This document shows positions 1 through 7,858 of a DNA stretch of 64,000 nucleotides, piece after piece. Origin of the DNA: Thiomicrorhabdus sp965602805 (GTDB lineage: Bacteria; Pseudomonadota; Gammaproteobacteria; Thiomicrospirales; Thiomicrospiraceae); the NCBI GenBank assembly GCA_965602805.1, contig CBFCZK010000009.1, positions 1 to 64,000 of the forward strand. Direction: 5' to 3'. Position numbers and translations under genes: made by a program. The notes under the pieces are model-generated. The model was not told the DNA's origin, ran no database searches, and saw nothing but the letters and a program-made list of their open reading frames with translations. Each line of letters opens with the position of its first letter. Within the stretch, counting starts at the first letter, position 1.

Positions 1-12
1 AGCTTATATTCT

Positions 13-52
13 AAAAACCCGTTATGCCTTTTGGCACAGCGGGTTTTTTTTT
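13..52 (+). terminator. Intrinsic terminator at left edge
   Basis: An A-rich arm with CCCG pairs with CGGG followed by an uninterrupted run of nine T. It probably ends a transcript entering from the left of the window. Confidence 0.6.
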
Positions 53-627
53 GCCCAAATATTATAACTCAGTAAAACTCTTCTAGAAAATGTCAGTCTA
101 GAATAGCTCTTGTAGCCACTATCTATATCACTAGTAAGTTGCTTGTATAGGGTCGGTCAAAAGAAGTAACAAGCGGGTATCTAATGACGCTTCTTTAGCT
201 TCAAAGTGTCTTGTCACGATCAATCTATCAGATTTACATTTACAAAAATGCCAACGTTTCAGTTAGGCAAATTCTTGGCTATAAAATTTTATTAACTTCA
301 AGTTATAGCTGTATCTAAAGTTGGATTCTTCACTCATAAAAGTTCTGGATTTACAGCACTAGAGTGATGGTCAGTTTAGTCTGAAAGCACTTATGGATAG
401 CTGTTTAATATTACCCATTTACTTATTCTCAGCCGTATTCTATGAATACCATAAATATAATTATTTTGAACGCGCTGAATCAGTAATTGTGTATCATACG
501 GAGAATATCAAACAGGGTCTTTAGAAAGACTTTACATCTAATGGAGAGTTACTGTTCGAATGTAAATGGGAGATACTAAACATCATTCCGTAAATGTTTC
601 TATTCGATCAATGTGAGCAAGTATATT
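53..627. other. AT-rich stretch without an intact gene
   Basis: No intact gene is visible between the left-edge terminator and coaX. An open frame from the ATG at 393 runs to TAA at 591-593 but is broken by TAG at 522-524; its translation looks protein-like, so the stretch may hold the remains of a small gene. No tRNA, repeat or clear promoter was seen. Confidence 0.4.
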
Positions 628-1395
628 ATGGCCCAACTATTTCTAGACATCGGTAATACACGAATTAAAGCGGCAATTGTAGATCAAGGTGATTACAACT
701 ATTTAGGCGTTATCCCCTTAGAAGATTTTCTAGGTGCTGAGGCTCTAGAGACTTTTTTGGATTCAGTAATCCCTGAGTCTATCTATATTTCTTGTGTGGC
801 TTCTATGTATACACTGGAATCTATTAAATCTACATTGCTAACTATGTACAAAATATTTCCAGTCATACTTACAGCTCAAAATGAGTGTTGTGGTTTAACG
901 ACTGGTTATGAAGACTTTCATCAGCTAGGTGATGACCGGTGGATGGCTTTGCAGGGTGCTCACTCAATGACTAGGCAGCCGAATATTGTAGTTGATGCTG
1001 GTACGGCAATGACCATTGATGCAATCGTTGACGGACAGCATCTTGGTGGCTTTATTGTTCCGGGTTTAACAAGTCTACGCAGTTCTTTGGGTTCCGACAC
1101 TGAAAACGTGACTATAGTTGAAGAATCTGAGAATAAAACCGATAGATTAAAAGATTCTATTTTACTGGCTAGCAACACGACTTCTGCAGTTTTAGGTGGA
1201 ACCCTATATATGACGGCATCCTTTATAAATAGTATTATTTTAGATCTTAATCAACAGGTTGGAACACGCTTCAAAATATACCTAACAGGAGGCAATGCAC
1301 CTAAACTCATTGCTTTAATTGATAGCCCTGCAGAGTATGTTCCTGACCTAGTTTTACTAGGAATGAAAAAAATAGTAGAAAGTGTTAAAAAGTAG
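628..1395 (+). CDS. coaX: Type III pantothenate kinase CoaX
   Basis: This enzyme phosphorylates pantothenate, the first step of coenzyme A synthesis, in the cytosol. The ASKHA-fold phosphate-binding motif DIGNTR (residues 7-12), the GDDR motif (101-104) and DAGTA (123-127) are all present, and about 255 residues is the usual length. I chose the ATG at 628 because MAQLFLDIGNTR matches the family N-terminus; a GTG at 613 would add five residues and cannot be excluded. The window also carries coaBC (53.3 kb) and coaD (27 kb), so three CoA-pathway genes lie on this segment but not in one operon. In many relatives birA precedes coaX; here the upstream DNA is empty. The stop codon abuts the tRNA-Thr promoter. 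Confidence 0.93.
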   Translation: MAQLFLDIGNTRIKAAIVDQGDYNYLGVIPLEDFLGAEALETFLDSVIPESIYISCVASMYTLESIKSTLLTMYKIFPVILTAQNECCGLTTGYEDFHQLGDDRWMALQGAHSMTRQPNIVVDAGTAMTIDAIVDGQHLGGFIVPGLTSLRSSLGSDTENVTIVEESENKTDRLKDSILLASNTTSAVLGGTLYMTASFINSIILDLNQQVGTRFKIYLTGGNAPKLIALIDSPAEYVPDLVLLGMKKIVESVKK

Positions 1396-1423
1396 TTGAC
1401 CCAGATTCGATTCTCATTATAAT
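1396..1423 (+). promoter_or_regulatory. Sigma-70 promoter of tRNA-Thr
   Basis: TTGACC at 1396-1401 and a perfect TATAAT at 1418-1423 are separated by 16 bp, placing the transcription start about 6 bp before the tRNA. Confidence 0.75.
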
Positions 1424-1435
1424 ACGCACCATCTC

Positions 1436-1511
1436 GCCGAAATAGCACAACTGGTAGTGCAACTGATTTGTAATCAGTAGGTTGTTGGTTCAAGTCCAAT
1501 TTTCGGCACCA
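1436..1511 (+). tRNA. tRNA-Thr (anticodon TGT)
   Basis: The 76-nt sequence folds as a complete cloverleaf. The acceptor arm GCCGAAA pairs with TTTCGGC, the D arm is GCAC/GTGC, the anticodon stem ACTGA/TCAGT encloses the loop TTTGTAA with anticodon TGT, and the T arm carries TTCAAGT. CCA is encoded at 1509-1511. It is a single tRNA with its own promoter and terminator. Confidence 0.95.
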
Positions 1512-1520
1512 TATTCAAAA

Positions 1521-1555
1521 GCCCGTAATTTCCTTAGAAATTACGGGCTTTTTTT
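1521..1555 (+). terminator. Terminator after tRNA-Thr
   Basis: A perfect 12-bp stem (GCCCGTAATTTC with its complement) around a CTTA loop is followed by a run of seven T after the stem's final C. Confidence 0.9.
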
Positions 1556-1573
1556 GTATTACAGTTGTAGCAA

Positions 1574-1603
1574 TTGTATTGCTGTCAGAGTAGCTGTTAT
1601 AAT
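1574..1603 (+). promoter_or_regulatory. Probable promoter of fabA-fabB
   Basis: TTGTAT at 1574-1579 and TATAAT at 1598-1603, preceded by TG-T, are spaced 18 bp apart and lie about 38 bp before the fabA start. Confidence 0.5.
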
Positions 1604-1640
1604 GCAAAATAGTTTACAAAACAAACCGGGAAATATCCGA

Positions 1641-2156
1641 ATGGAACAACAGTCTAGTTATACAAAAGAAGAACTTTTATCAAGTGGCCGTGGTGAACTT
1701 TTTGGTCCTGGTAACGCTCAGTTACCTTTACCTCCAATGTTGATGATGGATCGAATCACCCATATTTCAGAAGAAGGTGGTGAATACGGTAAAGGTCAAA
1801 TTAGAGCAGAGTTCGATATAACTGAAGATTTATGGTTTTTCGAGTGTCACTTTAATGAAGATCCTGTCATGCCTGGTTGTTTAGGTGTGGATGCAATGTG
1901 GCAGTTGATTGGTTTCTTCCTTGGTTGGACAGGTGGTCCAGGTCGTGGACGTGCTTTAGGTTCCGGTGAAATCAAATTTTATGGCCAGGTATTGCCAACC
2001 GCTAAGAAGGTTGAATACGTTATTGATATGAAACGTGTTATCAAACGTAAGCTCTATATGGGCTTAGGAGATGCTAAGATGTTTGTTGATGGTCGTGAGA
2101 TTTACAGTGCAACGGATTTAAAAGTTGGTTTATTTACTAATACGGATAATTTTTAA
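1641..2156 (+). CDS. fabA: 3-hydroxydecanoyl-ACP dehydratase/isomerase FabA
   Basis: FabA dehydrates 3-hydroxyacyl-ACP and isomerises trans-2- to cis-3-decenoyl-ACP, the branch point to unsaturated fatty acids. The protein is 171 residues, close to the E. coli enzyme, with the hot-dog fold signature and the catalytic pair His70 (in ECHFNEDPVMPG) and Asp84 (in LGVDAMWQ). A longer open frame begins at 1482 inside the tRNA, but homology begins at MEQQSSYTKEEL, so ATG 1641 is the start. It lies 3 nt upstream of fabB in an evident operon, as in Pseudomonas and unlike E. coli. Confidence 0.97.
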   Translation: MEQQSSYTKEELLSSGRGELFGPGNAQLPLPPMLMMDRITHISEEGGEYGKGQIRAEFDITEDLWFFECHFNEDPVMPGCLGVDAMWQLIGFFLGWTGGPGRGRALGSGEIKFYGQVLPTAKKVEYVIDMKRVIKRKLYMGLGDAKMFVDGREIYSATDLKVGLFTNTDNF

Positions 2157-2159
2157 GCT

Positions 2160-3380
2160 ATGAAAAGAGTCGTTATTACAGGTGTTGGGATTGTTTCAAG
2201 TCTTGGAAACAATACAAAAGAAGTTACTGAATCTCTTTATGAAGGTCGTTCAGGCATTGTTGCTGCACCGGAATATACTGAGAACGGTTTACGTTCGCAA
2301 GTCCATGGTGCAGTGAAAAATCTTATTTTTTCTGATCATATTGACCGTAAACAATTACGTTTTATGGGTGATGCCGCAGCTTATTCTTTTATCGCAATGC
2401 AACAGGCAGTAGAAGATTCAGGGTTAACAGAAGAGCAAGTGTCTAATCCGCGTACAGGATTGATTGCGGGTTCTGGTGGTGGTTCTAACTCCAATTCAAC
2501 ACAAGCTGTCGAGATTGCACGCACTAAGGGTGTTCGTCGCGTAGGGCCTTATATGGTTACACGCACGATGGGTTCTACGGTTTCTGCCTGTTTAGCAACG
2601 CCTTTTAAAATTAAAGGCATTAACTATTCAATCAGTTCAGCTTGTTCAACTTCTGCGCATTGTATCGGTTCTGCTATGGAACAAATCCAACTCGGTAAAC
2701 AGGATGTGGTATTTGCTGGTGGTGGTGAAGAACTGCATTGGACGATGTCTGTCTTGTTTGATGCGATGGGTGCTCTATCGACTAAATATAACGACACTCC
2801 TGACCGAGCTTCACGTGCTTATGATGCCGACCGAGATGGTTTCGTTATCGCCGGTGGTGGCGGAATGGTTGTTGTTGAAGAGTTAGAGCATGCACTTGCT
2901 CGTGGCGCAAAAATTTACGCTGAAATTACCGGCTATGGCGCTAACTCTGATGGTTATGACATGGTTGCACCTTCTGGTGAAGGCGCAGTGCGGTGTATGA
3001 AAATGGCTATGGCAACGGTTGATGGTGATATTGATTACATCAATCCGCATGGTACTTCGACACCTGTTGGTGATACTAAAGAAGCGGCTGCTATCCGTGA
3101 AGTATTTGGTGCTAAGGTTCCAAATATAAGCTCTACGAAATCTATGTCTGGTCACTCTTTAGGTGCGGCTGGAGTACATGAGTTTATTTATAGCTTAATG
3201 ATGCTGGAAAATGACTTTATCTGTTCTTCAATCAATATTGACAATCTGGATGCAGAGTGTGAAGGTATGCCTATTGTTACTAAACGTATTGATAATGCGG
3301 GTCTAAACCGTATTATGAGTAATAGTTTTGGTTTCGGTGGGACGAATGCATCTGTTGTGTTTGAACGATACAAAGCCTAA
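2160..3380 (+). CDS. fabB: Beta-ketoacyl-ACP synthase I FabB
   Basis: FabB elongates acyl-ACPs by condensation with malonyl-ACP and is required to elongate the cis-3-decenoyl product of FabA. The 406-residue protein has the nucleophile Cys162 in SSACSTSAHCIG, the two catalytic histidines in NPHGTSTPVGD and MSGHSLGAAG, and the glycine-rich GFGGTNAS near the C-terminus. It starts 3 nt after the fabA stop, so the two are almost certainly co-transcribed. The transcript can end at the hairpin at 3441-3478; a copy of the 12-bp palindrome lies between. Confidence 0.97.
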   Translation: MKRVVITGVGIVSSLGNNTKEVTESLYEGRSGIVAAPEYTENGLRSQVHGAVKNLIFSDHIDRKQLRFMGDAAAYSFIAMQQAVEDSGLTEEQVSNPRTGLIAGSGGGSNSNSTQAVEIARTKGVRRVGPYMVTRTMGSTVSACLATPFKIKGINYSISSACSTSAHCIGSAMEQIQLGKQDVVFAGGGEELHWTMSVLFDAMGALSTKYNDTPDRASRAYDADRDGFVIAGGGGMVVVEELEHALARGAKIYAEITGYGANSDGYDMVAPSGEGAVRCMKMAMATVDGDIDYINPHGTSTPVGDTKEAAAIREVFGAKVPNISSTKSMSGHSLGAAGVHEFIYSLMMLENDFICSSINIDNLDAECEGMPIVTKRIDNAGLNRIMSNSFGFGGTNASVVFERYKA

Positions 3381-3400
3381 ATTAAGTTAGCAATTAGAAC

Positions 3401-3416
3401 TGACCAGGCCTGGTCA
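3401..3416. repeat. Iterated palindrome copy, 16-bp symmetric
   Basis: TGACCAGGCCTGGTCA is a perfect palindrome in the fabB 3' region, between the stop and the terminator. Confidence 0.9.
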
Positions 3417-3440
3417 TTCTAATCTTAAAGCTTAAATAAT

Positions 3441-3478
3441 AAAAAACCGAGTAGGGAGAATTCTCTACTCGGTTTTTT
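3441..3478. terminator. Terminator after fabB (possibly bidirectional)
   Basis: A-run, ACCGAGTAG-GAGAA arm, and its complement followed by a T-run form a near-perfect long stem between convergent genes, usable in both directions. Confidence 0.88.
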
Positions 3479-3517
3479 TATGTCTGAGGCAAAAGTATTA
3501 ATGTCCAGCGTGTGGGC

Positions 3518-4132
3518 TTAACTACATCTAGCATATTGTTTTTTGTACATTCTGCTACGTTTTGAAACTTTCTTAGCCACTTTTTGTAACCAAGGCTTTT
3601 TCAGATAGTTCCGTTTGGAGTAGCCCGTTTGACCTTCATGATACGCTAGATAAAGCTTATATGGATCCTTACGAGATATTTTAAGGCGCTTATGCGATTG
3701 ATAGTTATACCAGCCAATAAAGTCTAATGTGTCTTCAATGTCAGAACGGCTTGCGCTCGAGCGTTTGGTTGATTTCTGATAGTCACCCCATGTGCCTTCT
3801 TTGGCTTGAGCATAACCGTAAGCACTAGACGTTCTGGGGAGTGGAATCATTCCCAAAGCATAAGGTCTTGCGGGCTGTGCTTCGGGCTTAAAGCGGGATT
3901 CTTGATGAACAAATGCCATTAAGACATCAGGTGCCGTGCCCCAACGTTTATAAGATTTTTTAGCTGCGTCTTTCCAATCTTCATCAAAGTGAAAAATTGA
4001 ACAAATATTATCGTAGGTTTTCTTGGGTGGCGGCGTGCTACTACAACCGCTGAGTAATATCAGTGATCCGATTAGAACTAAACCCAAAGATTTTTGCTGG
4101 ATTTTAATAACGGAATGGGCGAAGGGTTTCAT
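3518..4132 (-). CDS. Transglycosylase-like (SLT domain) lipoprotein
   Basis: A 204-residue probable lipoprotein: a hydrophobic segment (residues 16-27) is followed by the lipobox LLSGC with lipidated Cys30. The rest resembles the lysozyme-like SLT fold of lytic transglycosylases, with the probable catalytic Glu78 in VHQESRFKPEA and the conserved block SSAYGYAQAKEGTW. The family cleaves peptidoglycan glycan strands; activity here is inferred. The ATG overlaps the stop of the upstream RMF-like/DUF2914 gene by 4 nt, indicating translational coupling. The C-terminus is rich in Lys and Arg. Confidence 0.8.
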   Translation of the reverse strand: MKPFAHSVIKIQQKSLGLVLIGSLILLSGCSSTPPPKKTYDNICSIFHFDEDWKDAAKKSYKRWGTAPDVLMAFVHQESRFKPEAQPARPYALGMIPLPRTSSAYGYAQAKEGTWGDYQKSTKRSSASRSDIEDTLDFIGWYNYQSHKRLKISRKDPYKLYLAYHEGQTGYSKRNYLKKPWLQKVAKKVSKRSRMYKKQYARCS

Positions 4133-4995
4133 TGTGGGGCTCCATAAACAAAGGATTTTCGTAATATTACTTCTTGGTTTGCATTAAGCACTTCAACATG
4201 CCAGGTGCCTTGCCAAGCACTGCTCATTTTTTTTGACGACCAGGTGCGATAATCATCGCTCTTTATCTCTAAAGGGATGGTGGCTAAGGCTTGATTGTTA
4301 AAAATCCAGCGATGACTAATCGTTTGGTTGTTAGCATGCTCTACTTGAGTATAAAAATAAACCTCGCGGATATACTTGGGGACAGATTGATTAAATTCCG
4401 TGCCAGGTTTTCGGTCAATAATTCCACTTGTTAACACGGCATTAGAAATATCGATATCACTGGTAATAATCGGCTGTAAAGGTATATTGATTTGGGAATT
4501 GTGTTCTTGTTGGTGGGCGGCTAAATCCGTGCGCTGTGCGGAGGATAAAAGACCTAAGTCTAACGCAACCTTTTTGGGATTTTCAGCGGCAGTCGAAGAA
4601 TTGCTTGATAATGTCGTTGGCTGTAGTGGAGTCGTTCGCGTGCTTGTTGATGAGGTATTCTGGTTCTGCGGCAGTATGCCGGCAATCAGGCGTGCTTGCT
4701 CTGTCTGTTCTTCTTTGATGTTATGCATCATGAGTAATGTCGTGCTAATGCCACCGATGAGCATCATAATTCCCCATGCAAACCGCCCTCGCCAATCTTT
4801 CTCACCACTGTTTTCACTACTTAAGGCAATATCTTCTTCTGCCTGTTCCCAACCCTTCTGAAAGTAACTACGCATCTCCATATCCCGTCGAATGAGACTG
4901 GGCATGTTGTTGGGAGACTTTCCTTCAAGTGCCATACGGTAGCCTTTCTTGAAGGCATGCTGAAAATTAATGTTATCCGTTTCAGGTATCTGCAT
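4129..4995 (-). CDS. RMF-like N-terminus fused to a DUF2914 membrane protein
   Basis: Residues 12-55 resemble ribosome modulation factor in pattern (KKGYRMALEGKSPNNMP ... FQKGWEQAEED, like the GY-A-G-S-P-GW-A spacing of RMF). A transmembrane helix follows at about 72-91, then a Ser/Thr/Gln-rich linker, and a C-terminal domain from about 215 that matches DUF2914 (REVYFYTQV, HRWIFNNQ, TWHVEVLNANQEVI). The predicted topology places the RMF-like part in the cytosol and DUF2914 in the periplasm. Function is unknown to me. It is translationally coupled to the SLT lipoprotein downstream and follows ftsY on the same strand, suggesting an envelope role. Confidence 0.72.
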   Translation of the reverse strand: MQIPETDNINFQHAFKKGYRMALEGKSPNNMPSLIRRDMEMRSYFQKGWEQAEEDIALSSENSGEKDWRGRFAWGIMMLIGGISTTLLMMHNIKEEQTEQARLIAGILPQNQNTSSTSTRTTPLQPTTLSSNSSTAAENPKKVALDLGLLSSAQRTDLAAHQQEHNSQINIPLQPIITSDIDISNAVLTSGIIDRKPGTEFNQSVPKYIREVYFYTQVEHANNQTISHRWIFNNQALATIPLEIKSDDYRTWSSKKMSSAWQGTWHVEVLNANQEVILRKSFVYGAPQ

Positions 4996-5036
4996 AGAAT
5001 TTTATGAGTGAATTGTCCGTTTTTTTGGGTGATTGG

Positions 5037-6278
5037 CTAACTGTTTTGGTCAAATAACGCTTCGGTAAACGCTTGGCTTTCAAATGGACGTAAGTCATCA
5101 ATGGATTCACCAACGCCAATAAAGCGAATTGGAATCTGAGTCTGTTCAGCTAAAGCAAAGACAATTCCACCTTTCGCTGTACCGTCCAGTTTGGTTAAAG
5201 TAATCCCTGAAACATCAACCGCTGCTTTGAATTGCTGCGCTTGGTTTAAGGCATTTTGTCCTGTTCCCGCATCAATCACCAACATCACTTCATGTGGTGC
5301 TGTGGTGTCTACTTTACCCATGACGCGTTTTACCTTTTTCAACTCTTCCATTAGATTGGATTGAGTATGTAAGCGTCCAGCGGTGTCGGCAATCAAGACA
5401 TCAATTTTTTTAGCTTTGGCAGATTGAATCGCATCAAATAGGACAGCAGCTGAATCCGCGCCGGTTTTTTGAGCGATGATTGGTACGTTATTACGTTCAC
5501 CCCAAGTTTGCAGTTGCTCTACGGCCGCCGCACGGAAAGTGTCTCCCGCAGCGAGCATGACGGACTTGCCTTCTTCTTGATATTTCTTAGCCAGCTTACC
5601 AATCGTCGTAGTTTTGCCCACACCATTAATACCCACCATCAAAATCACAAAAGGCCCAGCTTGTTTGGCCAAGTGATTATCAATGTCTAGTGGCGCTTCA
5701 ATAGGTTTCAGGATGTCTTGTAGTTGCATTTTTAACGCGGTGATTAAGGCTTGTGGATCCTTGAGTGCTTGACGTGAAACTTGTTCTGTTAAATTACTAA
5801 TAATGCGGTCGGTGGCATCAATTCCCACATCGGCGGTTAACAGAATCATTTCCAGCTCTTCAAGCAGGTCATCATCAATTTCTTTGCGGCCTAAGACAAG
5901 GCTCGCCAGACTGTCTGTAAAGCTGTGGCGTGTTTTGCTTAAGCCTTTTTTTAAGCGGGTAAAGAAACTCTGCTTTTTAACGGAACCCTCATCAGCAGCT
6001 TGCTTGGTTTCTGTTGGTAAAACGGGTTCTATTTCAACAAGCGCTTCTTTATTAACAAGCTCAGTATTTTCTAGTGGAGTTGGCTCTGCTTGCAACTCTC
6101 TGTTTTGCGGTGCTTCGGTTGCAACAATCTCTTCAGTAACGGCCTCTAGACTTTCAATAGGCTGAGTTTTATCGATTTCTTCTGGAGTCTCGACTTGAGC
6201 GGGTAATTCTTGAGGTTGAGTCTGCTCGAGTGATTCTTCTTCAGCGTGTTTTTTCTTACGGCGTAAAAAACTAAACAT
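5037..6278 (-). CDS. ftsY: Signal recognition particle receptor FtsY
   Basis: FtsY docks SRP-ribosome complexes at the inner membrane and hydrolyses GTP with Ffh. The 413-residue protein has an acidic, Glu-rich A domain (residues 10-100), an N domain (about 110-200) and the G domain with GINGVGKTTT (216-225), DTAGRLHT, TKLDGTAKGG and GVGESIDDLRPF. Gammaproteobacterial ftsY is often followed by ftsE-ftsX and is divergent from M16 peptidases and rsmD; here the M16 pair is kept divergently, but ftsEX is absent and rsmD lies 19 kb away. Confidence 0.96.
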   Translation of the reverse strand: MFSFLRRKKKHAEEESLEQTQPQELPAQVETPEEIDKTQPIESLEAVTEEIVATEAPQNRELQAEPTPLENTELVNKEALVEIEPVLPTETKQAADEGSVKKQSFFTRLKKGLSKTRHSFTDSLASLVLGRKEIDDDLLEELEMILLTADVGIDATDRIISNLTEQVSRQALKDPQALITALKMQLQDILKPIEAPLDIDNHLAKQAGPFVILMVGINGVGKTTTIGKLAKKYQEEGKSVMLAAGDTFRAAAVEQLQTWGERNNVPIIAQKTGADSAAVLFDAIQSAKAKKIDVLIADTAGRLHTQSNLMEELKKVKRVMGKVDTTAPHEVMLVIDAGTGQNALNQAQQFKAAVDVSGITLTKLDGTAKGGIVFALAEQTQIPIRFIGVGESIDDLRPFESQAFTEALFDQNS

Positions 6279-6460
6279 GATCTGTTCCTGTTAAGGCCTT
6301 TTAAAGGCTTTAGAGCATACAAAAGGTTGGAATTGACCAAACTCTTTGATGCTTGAAATTGAATATTCCGCTATTATAAATGAATTCAAAACGGTTGTAG
6401 GCACAACCCCTTGCTCAAAATTTTCAAAATGCTTGAAGAAGTGTAAAGGTTTCAAACAAT

Positions 6461-7858
6461 ATGCTATTAATTTCTCCTAAAACATGGATAACAGTCGCTC
6501 TGTTATCGGTCTTTTCTTTACCGAGTTTCGCGAGTACTCTTGCCACTGATTTACCGAGTATTTTAGAATATCAGCTGGATAACGGTATGAAGGTCATCGT
6601 TAAACAAGATCACCGTGCCCCAGTAGTTGTGCATCAGGTTTGGTACAAGGTCGGTTCAACGTATGAGAAAGTCGGTTCAACCGGCTTGTCACATATGTTG
6701 GAGCACATGATGTTTAAAGGCACTAAAACCTTGAAGCCCGGATTGTTTTCTAAACAGGTCTCTCAGCTTGGTGGTCAGGAAAATGCCTTTACCTCTGCAA
6801 ATTACACCGCTTATTATCAAGTTGTCGGAAAACAGCATTTGGAAAAGGTCATGCAGTTAGAATCTGACCGTATGCGAAATTTGGTCATTGAAGATGCGGA
6901 GTTTAATAAAGAGCGCGATGTGGTCACCGAAGAGCGTCGTTGGCGTTTAGAAGACCAGCCCCGTTCTAAATTGAATGAGCAGTTCAATGCGACGGCATTT
7001 ATTAACAGTCCAGCGCGTAATCCGGTGATTGGCTGGATGACGGATATTGAAAACTATCACGCTAAAGATCTTCGCGATTGGTATCGACAGTGGTACGCAC
7101 CTAATAATGCAACCTTAGTGGTGGTGGGTGATGTTGATCCACAGGCCGTCTTGGCGCTTGCGAAAACCTACTATGGTCACTATCAACCGGAAACCATTAC
7201 AAGCGTGAAGCCGCAAATGGAGATTGAGCAAGAGGGCTTGCGTCGTATTGAGCTTAAGGGTGCGACTAAAGTGCCTTCGGTGCAGTTGGGTTATCATGTG
7301 CCGAGCTTAGTGACGGCAAAAACAGAACAGGAAAAACAAGAGGTTTATGCGCTTGCTGTCTTGTCTAGCATCTTAGATGGCGGCAGCAGTAGTCGTTTAC
7401 CGGTTTCTTTAGTGCGTAAACAGCAGATAGCCGCCAGTGCTGGTGCCGGTTATAACGCTACCGATCGTCTATCAACCTTGTTTGAACTGAGTGGTACACC
7501 GGTGACAGGGCATGAAGTCAGTGTCATTGAAAAAGCATTGTTGGCAGAAATTGAACAGCTTAAAACCGAGTTAATCAGTCAGCAAGAGCTAGAGCGTATC
7601 TGGGCAATGGACGAGGCAGACCATGTCTATTATCAAGACTCTATTCAAGCGCAAGCTTCTATTATTGGCTCTTTGGTCAGTGTTGGTTTAGAGGCGAATA
7701 CGTTGGATCATTGGATTGAAAATATTCGTAAAGTCACGCCACAACAGGTTCAGGCTGTGGCTAAAAAATACCTGCATCGCGATAATTTAACCATAGCGAC
7801 TCTGTTTCCGGACGGTAAAGATCACTCAGCTCTAAAAGCTTACACCGGGAGACTGTAA
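6461..7858 (+). CDS. Secreted M16 zinc metallopeptidase, catalytic subunit
   Basis: A 465-residue insulinase-family (M16) peptidase with a signal peptide ending near residue 24 (PSFAS). The inverted zinc motif HMLEH (residues 78-82) and the downstream Glu in VTEERRWR (about 157) form the active site, so this is the catalytic partner. The next gene begins directly after its stop codon and encodes a partner without the zinc motif; known two-subunit M16B enzymes work as such heterodimers in the periplasm. Substrate unknown. It lies divergent from ftsY, an arrangement common in gammaproteobacteria. Confidence 0.93.
   Translation: MLLISPKTWITVALLSVFSLPSFASTLATDLPSILEYQLDNGMKVIVKQDHRAPVVVHQVWYKVGSTYEKVGSTGLSHMLEHMMFKGTKTLKPGLFSKQVSQLGGQENAFTSANYTAYYQVVGKQHLEKVMQLESDRMRNLVIEDAEFNKERDVVTEERRWRLEDQPRSKLNEQFNATAFINSPARNPVIGWMTDIENYHAKDLRDWYRQWYAPNNATLVVVGDVDPQAVLALAKTYYGHYQPETITSVKPQMEIEQEGLRRIELKGATKVPSVQLGYHVPSLVTAKTEQEKQEVYALAVLSSILDGGSSSRLPVSLVRKQQIAASAGAGYNATDRLSTLFELSGTPVTGHEVSVIEKALLAEIEQLKTELISQQELERIWAMDEADHVYYQDSIQAQASIIGSLVSVGLEANTLDHWIENIRKVTPQQVQAVAKKYLHRDNLTIATLFPDGKDHSALKAYTGRL

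Noticed and set aside
1251..1499. Minus-strand open frame over the coaX end and tRNA-Thr
   Set aside because: It is the usual false frame produced by a tRNA gene on the opposite strand.
1482..1640. N-terminal extension of FabA beginning inside the tRNA
   Set aside because: It crosses the tRNA terminator and has no similarity to FabA; the enzyme starts at 1641.
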